Origin: Rhizobium lentis
GTDB taxonomy: Bacteria; Pseudomonadota; Alphaproteobacteria; Rhizobiales; Rhizobiaceae
Length of the DNA: 64,000 nucleotides
Reading direction: 5' to 3'
NCBI RefSeq assembly: GCF_017352135.1
Contig: NZ_CP071454.1
Location: 1,397,501-1,461,500, forward strand
Position numbers and translations under genes: made by a program. Below the pieces are notes generated by a model. That model saw nothing but the letters and a program-made list of their open reading frames with translations, was not told the origin of the DNA and did no database searches. Shown piece by piece: positions 59,147 through 64,000 of the stretch (the first letter of the stretch is position 1; each line of letters begins with the position of its first letter).

Positions 59147-59917
59147 ATGAAACCTTTGGAATTAGACGTTTTTCTCTGCCGCACCGATAATTTCGGCGTT
59201 CTCGTACACGACCCTGAGACGGGGTTTACCGTGGCGATCGACGCGCCGGAGGAGCGGCCGATCCTGGAAGCGGCGACACGCCGAGGCTGGAAGATCACCC
59301 ATATCTTCACCACCCATCACCACACGGATCATGTCGCCGCCAATCTGGCGCTGAAGGAGCAGTTCGACTGCGAGATCATCGGCCCGATCAACGAGGCCAT
59401 TGCCATTCCCGGCCTCGACCGGACGATGGCCGACGGCGACAGCTTCCTGTTCGGCGATCACACGGTCAAGGTCATCGAAACACCAGGTCACACCGCTGGC
59501 CACATCTGCTATCACTTCGTCGACGACAAGCTGCTGTTTGCCGCCGACACGCTGTTTGCGCTCGGTTGCGGCCGCCTGTTCGAACGTCCCGCCGCCGACA
59601 TGTGGCACTCCCTGCAGAAGCTCGCCGTGCTGCCGGATGAGACTGCGGTCTATTTCGGTCACGAATATACGCTGGCGAATGCCCGCTTCGCACTGACTGT
59701 TGACCCCGACAATGAGCGCCTGAAGAGCCGCGCCGCCGAGATCGAGGCCCTGCGCGCCGAGGGCAAATTCACCATTCCGACGACGCTGGGGCTGGAGAAG
59801 GAAACCAATCCGTTCCTGCGCGCCGCCGATCCGGCGATCCGCCGCAATCTGATCATGGAAGGCAAGACGAACGAGGAGGTCTTTGCCGAGATCCGCAAGC
59901 GCAAGGACAATTTCTGA
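59147..59917 (+). CDS. gloB: hydroxyacylglutathione hydrolase (glyoxalase II)
   Basis: 256-residue metallo-beta-lactamase-fold thioesterase that hydrolyses S-lactoylglutathione in methylglyoxal detoxification. The metal motif is [18 protein letters not shown] near 54-71, [32 protein letters not shown] near 108-145 and [14 protein letters not shown] near 165, with C-terminal KRKDNF-type GloB ending. The cupin gene starts at its stop codon (TGATG), indicating coupling. Confidence 0.95.
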   Translation: MKPLELDVFLCRTDNFGVLVHDPETGFTVAIDAPEERPILEAATRRGWKITHIFTTHHHTDHVAANLALKEQFDCEIIGPINEAIAIPGLDRTMADGDSFLFGDHTVKVIETPGHTAGHICYHFVDDKLLFAADTLFALGCGRLFERPAADMWHSLQKLAVLPDETAVYFGHEYTLANARFALTVDPDNERLKSRAAEIEALRAEGKFTIPTTLGLEKETNPFLRAADPAIRRNLIMEGKTNEEVFAEIRKRKDNF

Positions 59918-60339
59918 TGGCGCCTGAGGAGATTATCCGCGCGCTCGGCATGGAGCCACATCCGGAGGGCGGCTGGTACGTGCAGACATTCCGCGACACG
60001 TCGGGCGGCGAGCGCGGCCATTCGACGGCGATCTATTATCTGCTGACAAGGGGACAGCGTTCGCACTGGCATCGCGTCCGCGACGCGGTCGAGGTCTGGC
60101 ATTATTACGCCGGTGCGCCGCTCTCGCTGCACCGCTCGCAGGACGGGGCAGCAAGCGAGACCCTCACCCTCGGCACCAACCTCTCAGCCGGCGAACGACC
60201 GCAGGCGATTGTTCCAGCCAATTGGTGGCAATCGGCCGAAACGCGCGGCGATTTCACCCTGGTTGGCTGCACCGTCTCACCCGGCTTCGAATTTTCGAGT
60301 TTCGAGATGGCGCCGCCGGATTGGAAGCCCGGCGGGTAA
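59917..60339 (+). CDS. cupin domain-containing protein (DUF985)
   Basis: 140 residues. LGMEPHPEGGWYVQTFRD near the start, TAIYYLLTRGQRSHWHRV with the metal-binding histidines near 32-50, YAGAPLSL and TLVGCTVSPGFEFSSFEMA match the DUF985/YML079-like cupin family, whose enzymatic role is unclear. The start overlaps the gloB stop by one base. It ends 3 bases before the convergent EamA gene end. Confidence 0.87.
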   Translation: MAPEEIIRALGMEPHPEGGWYVQTFRDTSGGERGHSTAIYYLLTRGQRSHWHRVRDAVEVWHYYAGAPLSLHRSQDGAASETLTLGTNLSAGERPQAIVPANWWQSAETRGDFTLVGCTVSPGFEFSSFEMAPPDWKPGG

Positions 60340-60342
60340 AAC

Positions 60343-61233
60343 TCACTCGGCAGCCACAGGGCGCGCCGGATTTTTGCGGCGGAACATGTCCTGGGCCGCC
60401 AGCACTGCCCCGCCGGTGACAAGCAGGCAGGCGAGCGCGATGCGCCAGCTCGGCTCGGCAAAGCCGAACAGCGTCAGGATAAGCGTCGACAGCAACGGTG
60501 CGGCATAACTTGCCGCACCGAGGATCTGGATATCGCCGTTCTTGACCCCATGGTCCCAGGCGTAGAAGGCAGCTCCCACAGGCAAGAGCCCGAGCCCGAT
60601 GACGGCGACCCATTCGAAAATTGTCGCCGGCCAGACGGTCTGCTCCAGGCCGAGATGGCAGAAGAGCGACAGGACGGACGTGGCAAGGCAAAAGCCGGTA
60701 ACGACATCGGTGGAAACGGCTTCGAAACGCCGGGTCAGCAGCGAGTAGCCCGACCAGGTAAAGGCGCAGAGAAAGGCAGCTCCATAACCGACCGCGTAGG
60801 CGCCGTCGAAATCGATGCCGTTGCGGCCGACAATCAGGAAGGTGCCGCAAAGCCCGGCAAGCGCGCCCGCCACGTGATACCAGCGCAACCGTTCTCCCGG
60901 CAGCAGTGCCGAGCCGACGACGATCAGGAGCGGCCAGAGATAGGCGATCAAGCCCGCCTCCACCGCCGGCGCGTTCCTGAGTGCGGTGAAATACAGGAAA
61001 TGATAGCCGAACAAGCCTGCAATGCCCGTTATCCAGACCTTTGGCGGCTGTTTCAGCAGCGCCAGGCGCGCGGGATTGAAGATAAGCATGACGAGGCCGG
61101 GAATGCTGCCGATCGCAAAGCAGACGGCCGAAAGCTGGAACGGCGGCATCTTCCCGGAGCCGGCCGTCAAAAGTGCAAGGAACGACCACATCACAATGGC
61201 CGTAAAACCGATCGCCGTCGCGCGAAACTTCAC
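60343..61233 (-). CDS. EamA/DMT family transporter
   Basis: 296-residue exporter-like membrane protein with ten predicted helices in two EamA repeats: AIGFTAIVMWSFLALLTAGSGKMPPFQLSAVCFAIG at the start, and FLCAFTWSGYSLLTRRFEAVSTDVVTGFC near 150. Substrates of this superfamily are amino acids and other metabolites; nothing here tells which. The start is GTG, with a GGGGGAGAG site close to it. Convergent with the cupin gene. Confidence 0.9.
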   Translation of the reverse strand: MKFRATAIGFTAIVMWSFLALLTAGSGKMPPFQLSAVCFAIGSIPGLVMLIFNPARLALLKQPPKVWITGIAGLFGYHFLYFTALRNAPAVEAGLIAYLWPLLIVVGSALLPGERLRWYHVAGALAGLCGTFLIVGRNGIDFDGAYAVGYGAAFLCAFTWSGYSLLTRRFEAVSTDVVTGFCLATSVLSLFCHLGLEQTVWPATIFEWVAVIGLGLLPVGAAFYAWDHGVKNGDIQILGAASYAAPLLSTLILTLFGFAEPSWRIALACLLVTGGAVLAAQDMFRRKNPARPVAAE

Positions 61234-61263
61234 CTCTCCCCCTTTACGGAGGCAAAAGCTCCG

Positions 61264-62043
61264 TCAGCTGACGCTGCCATATTTCACCGCAGTGATCGTC
61301 ACCATTCCATATTCGGTTGGAATGCGCACATAGACAGGAGCATATACATTTGCCGCGTCCGACTTGGCAAACCAGATCTCCATGCGATCGCTCCTGCTGA
61401 GATAGTCTATATCCTTGCGGCCCTTCTTATAGCCCGAGCGCGGAATGAAGCGCACGCCGCAGACGAGCGCCTTGCCCTTGAAGCCGTCGGTCGAAAAATC
61501 CTCGTCGCCCTTTGGCGAGAGCACCAGATCCATGCGCGTCTCGCCGTCGAAGATCGGCAGCGTCTGCGAGCAGACCTTGGTATCGCCGGTGAAAATCAGG
61601 CCGGAAATCGGATCGAGAACCGATCGCATGTCACGCGGCGTGACGTCGATCCAGTTCTTCGGCCGCTTCGGCGGTGGCGTCGTCGTCGCCGAGATGATGT
61701 TGCCGTTGCGGTAGCTGACCTCGTAGACGCGGGCCTTCTTGCCGCTCTTGTAGTAGAGCGAATACTTCACTGCCTGCAGCCGATCGTTACGGACGACGCC
61801 GGTAACGCTGGTTTTGGCCCGGATCGTCTTGACGAGGTCGGCCAGGCCGGCAGAATTGATATCACCGGCGATCTTGTAAGAGTGATCGTCCTCGATCTGC
61901 GTCAGAAAAGCCGCGCGCGCGATCGGCAGGCCGGCAAGCGTCACCCGGTAGACCGTCTGGTGCTGGATTTCGGCCGCCGATGCCGGTATGGCAAGAAGTG
62001 CGGCGATGGCCGAAATGAAAATTCGTCTGCCCGAATGAGCCAT
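61264..62043 (-). CDS. DUF3108 domain-containing exported protein
   Basis: 259 residues with a Sec signal peptide, RRIFISAIAALLAIPASAAE. The DUF3108 domain follows: QHQTVYRVTLAGLPIARAAFLTQIEDDHSYKIAGDINSAGLADLV, then KYSLYYKSGKKARVYEVSYRNGNI and RMEIWFAKSDAANVYAPVYVRIPTEYGMVTITAVKYG at the end. Function unknown, probably periplasmic or envelope. AAGG lies 8 bases before the ATG at 62043; the longer open frame upstream is not protein-like. Divergent from rpmB. Confidence 0.87.
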   Translation of the reverse strand: MAHSGRRIFISAIAALLAIPASAAEIQHQTVYRVTLAGLPIARAAFLTQIEDDHSYKIAGDINSAGLADLVKTIRAKTSVTGVVRNDRLQAVKYSLYYKSGKKARVYEVSYRNGNIISATTTPPPKRPKNWIDVTPRDMRSVLDPISGLIFTGDTKVCSQTLPIFDGETRMDLVLSPKGDEDFSTDGFKGKALVCGVRFIPRSGYKKGRKDIDYLSRSDRMEIWFAKSDAANVYAPVYVRIPTEYGMVTITAVKYGSVS

Positions 62044-62159
62044 GAGTGAAGCCTTGTCTGCCGTGCGTCGCCAGCCCTTGCCGTGTGCTCTATACTCCTG
62101 CCCTGAAGAGAAGAAAACAGCAGCTTTTTGACAGAATTGCGGGAAAGGCCAAGGTTTGG

Positions 62160-62188
62160 CTTGACGCGGGCAGGCTCTCTGACTATAG
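62160..62188 (+). promoter_or_regulatory. sigma-70 promoter of rpmB
   Basis: CTTGAC at 62160-62165 and CTATAG at 62183-62188 are 17 bases apart, a near-perfect rhizobial CTTGAC-N17-CTATAT promoter, about 95 bases upstream of rpmB. Confidence 0.75.
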
Positions 62189-62283
62189 AACCGCAACTTT
62201 CCAATCATGCCTGTTGGATTGCGAGCCTGGTTTTGCCGGAGATTGCAATTTAATGGCCCGAGAAAAACAAGAATAGGTGTTCC

Positions 62284-62574
62284 ATGTCCCGCGTGTGCGA
62301 ATTGACCGGCAAGGCCGTCCTGACTGGTAACAATGTCAGCCATGCCAACAACAAGACCAAGCGCCGGTTCCTGCCGAACCTGTGCCAGGTAACGCTGATT
62401 TCCGACGCTCTCAACCAGCGCTATCGTCTTCGCGTTTCGGCTGCTGCTCTTCGTTCCGTCGAGCATCGCGGTGGCCTCGATGCCTTCCTGCTGAAGGCTA
62501 GCGAAAATGAACTGTCGATGCGCGCTCGTCTGCTGCGTCGCCAGATCGTCAAGAAGACCGCCGAAGCCGCATAA
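62284..62574 (+). CDS. rpmB: 50S ribosomal protein L28
   Basis: 96 residues. [20 protein letters not shown] followed by [15 protein letters not shown] is the L28 signature, then a basic helix-rich C-terminus longer than in Escherichia coli, usual for alphaproteobacteria. A strong promoter lies upstream and a hairpin terminator follows. It does not sit next to rpmG here. Confidence 0.97.
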   Translation: MSRVCELTGKAVLTGNNVSHANNKTKRRFLPNLCQVTLISDALNQRYRLRVSAAALRSVEHRGGLDAFLLKASENELSMRARLLRRQIVKKTAEAA

Positions 62575-62602
62575 GCTTCGACATCTTTTTCATACCGATT
62601 CG

Positions 62603-62638
62603 AAAGGCTTGCACGGATGATCTCCGGTCAGGCCTTTT
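62603..62638 (+). terminator. intrinsic terminator after rpmB
   Basis: Outer stem AAAGGC (62603-62608) / GCCTTTT (from 62632), inner CGGA / TCCG, followed by TTTT GCTTT. It lies 28 bases after the rpmB stop and before the transporter gene start. Confidence 0.65.
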
Positions 62639-62687
62639 GCTTTGTCGGCTCGTCGCTCCAACTGGTGGCATCACCCAGGATAAAAAA

Positions 62688-63323
62688 ATGCTGAAGACCC
62701 GCTACACACTTGCCTATGTCGCGCTGATGACGCTTGTCGTCGTTGCCTCCAACTTCCTCGTCCAGTTTCCGCTGAAGGTCGAAGTCGCCGGCATCAATCT
62801 CGCCGACATCCTGACTTGGGGAGCCTTTTCCTATCCGGTCGCCTTCCTGATTACCGACCTGACCAACCGCCAGTTCGGCCCGCAGGCGGCCCGCAAGGTC
62901 GTCCTTGCCGGCTTTGTCGTCGGCGTGACGCTGTCCTTCTTCACCGCGGCGCCACGTATCGCCATCGCCTCCGGCTCGGCCTATCTCGCCGGGCAGCTGC
63001 TCGATATCGCCGTTTTCAACCGCCTGCGCCGTCAGGCCTGGTGGCGCGCGCCGCTCCTCGGTTCGCTGATCGGTTCGGCGCTGGATACGGTGATGTTCTT
63101 CTCGCTGTCCTTTGCCCCGTTTTTCGTCTTCCTCGGCCCGAACGAGCCCTTCGCCCTGGAAGCAGCTCCTATCCTCGGCGTCTTCGCCGCCGAGGCCCCG
63201 CGCTGGATTTCCTGGGCGATCGGCGATTTCGCCGTCAAGATGATCGTCGGTCTGATCATGCTGCTGCCCTATGGCGCGCTGATGAACGTATTGCGGCCGA
63301 TGCAGCCCGCCCGAGCCGGCTGA
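62688..63323 (+). CDS. queuosine precursor transporter (YhhQ/DUF165 family)
   Basis: 211 residues with six helices. KTRYTLAYVALMTLVVVASNFLVQFPLKVEVAGINLADILTWGAFSYPVAFLITDLTNRQFGP matches the YhhQ family (ECF-like carriers of preQ0/preQ1 or related precursors). The conserved DLTNRQFGP near 66 and ASGSAYLAGQLLDIAVFNRLRR near 105 support it. The ATG at 62688 follows AGGA. gluQ at 34258 uses queuosine-modified tRNA, so the function fits. No preQ1 riboswitch could be recognised before it. Confidence 0.9.
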   Translation: MLKTRYTLAYVALMTLVVVASNFLVQFPLKVEVAGINLADILTWGAFSYPVAFLITDLTNRQFGPQAARKVVLAGFVVGVTLSFFTAAPRIAIASGSAYLAGQLLDIAVFNRLRRQAWWRAPLLGSLIGSALDTVMFFSLSFAPFFVFLGPNEPFALEAAPILGVFAAEAPRWISWAIGDFAVKMIVGLIMLLPYGALMNVLRPMQPARAG

Positions 63324-63336
63324 ACCGGGCGAGGCA

Positions 63337-63897
63337 TCAACGACGCCGGATCGCGCCTGCGGCGATGGCCGGATGCAGCAGAACCTCGGCAACCAGATCA
63401 TCGATATCTCGTGAGGAATCGAGCCGCAAGACCGGCGCCGTCTGCGTTTCCAGCCACTGCTCATGCGCCGCGAGACTGCGGCGTTCCGGTCCGGCCGTGT
63501 CGTAAGTCGCCGCCCATTCCAGAAACTGTCCGCTTTTCACCTCCATGTCGCCGCCGGCCCCGATCCTGTCTCCGTATCGGGCAATCTCCCGCGCACGGAT
63601 CCGCGCCATCCGAAGCTCCGGCTCGATCTTGAGGAAGACGATCAGATCATAGAGCGGCTCGATCTGCCCGCCCCATTTCAGCGCCGATCCGGAGAGCACC
63701 CAGCCGTCATGCCTGCCAGCCTCCGCAAGCAGCAGCCGGATTCGTTCGTCGGCCTCCCGCGGCGTCGTGAATGGCGGGTCGGTCAGCAGCCAGAAGAAAT
63801 CGTCAGTATCGAGATGGGCGATAACGAGCCGTTCGGCGAGCATATGGCCGAGCGATGTCGTGCCGGAACCGGATGCACCCGTGACATGGATATGCAC
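63337..63897 (-). CDS. small P-loop nucleotide kinase-like protein (AAA family)
   Basis: 186 residues. The Walker A motif HVTGASGSGTTSLGHMLAERL lies directly at the N-terminus, followed by HLDTDDFFW near 36 and a region with LSGSALKWGGQIEPLYDLIVFLKIEPELRMARIRAREIARYGDRI near 75-120, similar to adenylate/shikimate-type kinases, with a LID-like segment. Substrate unknown. The start is GTG at 63897, supported by GGAGGAG six bases upstream; the remaining 66 bases of open frame lie before it. Convergent with the transporter gene. Confidence 0.85.
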   Translation of the reverse strand: MHIHVTGASGSGTTSLGHMLAERLVIAHLDTDDFFWLLTDPPFTTPREADERIRLLLAEAGRHDGWVLSGSALKWGGQIEPLYDLIVFLKIEPELRMARIRAREIARYGDRIGAGGDMEVKSGQFLEWAATYDTAGPERRSLAAHEQWLETQTAPVLRLDSSRDIDDLVAEVLLHPAIAAGAIRRR

Positions 63898-64000
63898 GAT
63901 GATCTCCTCCGTAGACTGCTTTCTCAATTCGGCACCCGGAATAACCGAGGCATGTGACGTCAATCTGACGCCCCGATCAATCGGGTCCCTTCGTCGAGCC

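Noticed and set aside
62575..62687. preQ1 riboswitch before the queuosine-precursor transporter
   Set aside because: The spacer folds as the rpmB terminator; no pseudoknot-like preQ1 consensus could be recognised.

Overview
The window looks like a core chromosomal segment of a fast-growing alphaproteobacterium of the Rhizobiaceae, most likely a Rhizobium of the etli/leguminosarum group. This is inferred from high GC content, rhizobial marker proteins (DUF4167, DUF1178, DUF2125, TIGR02302, a CpdR-type receiver), a sigma-70 promoter of the CTTGAC-N17-CTATAT type before rpmB, and characteristic rhizobial intergenic repeats. No phage, plasmid, transposase or CRISPR array is visible. About 70 protein genes and one tRNA can be supported; most are housekeeping genes.

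Layout. 1-10 kb: end of an M23 peptidase gene, clpB, a DUF4167 protein, prfA-prmC (release factor 1 and its methylase), ptsP (nitrogen PTS enzyme I) and lysC. 10-18.5 kb: ubiG, an operon comF-grxC-nitrilase-DUF1178, a methyltransferase, a short Flp-type pilin with a small membrane protein, and a minus-strand run ppiC-argJ-GNAT-mutT. 18.6-26 kb: secA, a flippase plus GNAT/FemAB-like pair suggesting surface polysaccharide work, and an acyl-CoA synthetase. 26-28 kb: a TetR regulator divergent from an MFS transporter with two matching operators between them. 28.2-31.6 kb: tRNA-Leu(CAA), an orphan HEPN-like gene, a small secreted protein and a cation/proton antiporter with a cyclic-nucleotide-type domain.

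31.7-39 kb: a VTT membrane protein, dsbB, an HNH nuclease, a 3-methyladenine glycosylase, gluQ, BrkB/YihY, an SDR, a HIG1 protein, a repeat-rich spacer, a cobalamin adenosyltransferase and a rhomboid protease. 39-42 kb: etfB-etfA behind a strong palindrome resembling the operator of the MerR-type regulator LiuR, then a 3-hydroxyacyl-CoA dehydrogenase: electron transfer and acyl-CoA oxidation. 42-49 kb: tlpA, argH, lptM-lysA, and a large Gln-rich TIGR02302 membrane protein flanked by inverted copies of a roughly 105-bp rhizobial repeat. 48.8-54 kb: a cpdR-like receiver, hpt, a membrane protein, ftsE-ftsX, a DUF218 protein and plsC: cell cycle, division and envelope. 54-64 kb: chaC, DUF2125, hisC-tyrC-GNAT, a methyltransferase, gloB-cupin, an EamA exporter, a DUF3108 protein, rpmB, a queuosine-precursor transporter and a small nucleotide kinase-like protein.

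There is no clear multi-gene novel system. The best leads are regulatory and small-gene observations: the etf palindrome, the paired TetR operators, the inverted repeats around the TIGR02302 gene, a 30-codon membrane micro-ORF, the orphan HEPN-like gene beside the tRNA, and possible CtrA boxes before the cpdR-like gene and ftsE. All functions are read from motifs and remembered family features; no database search was run.
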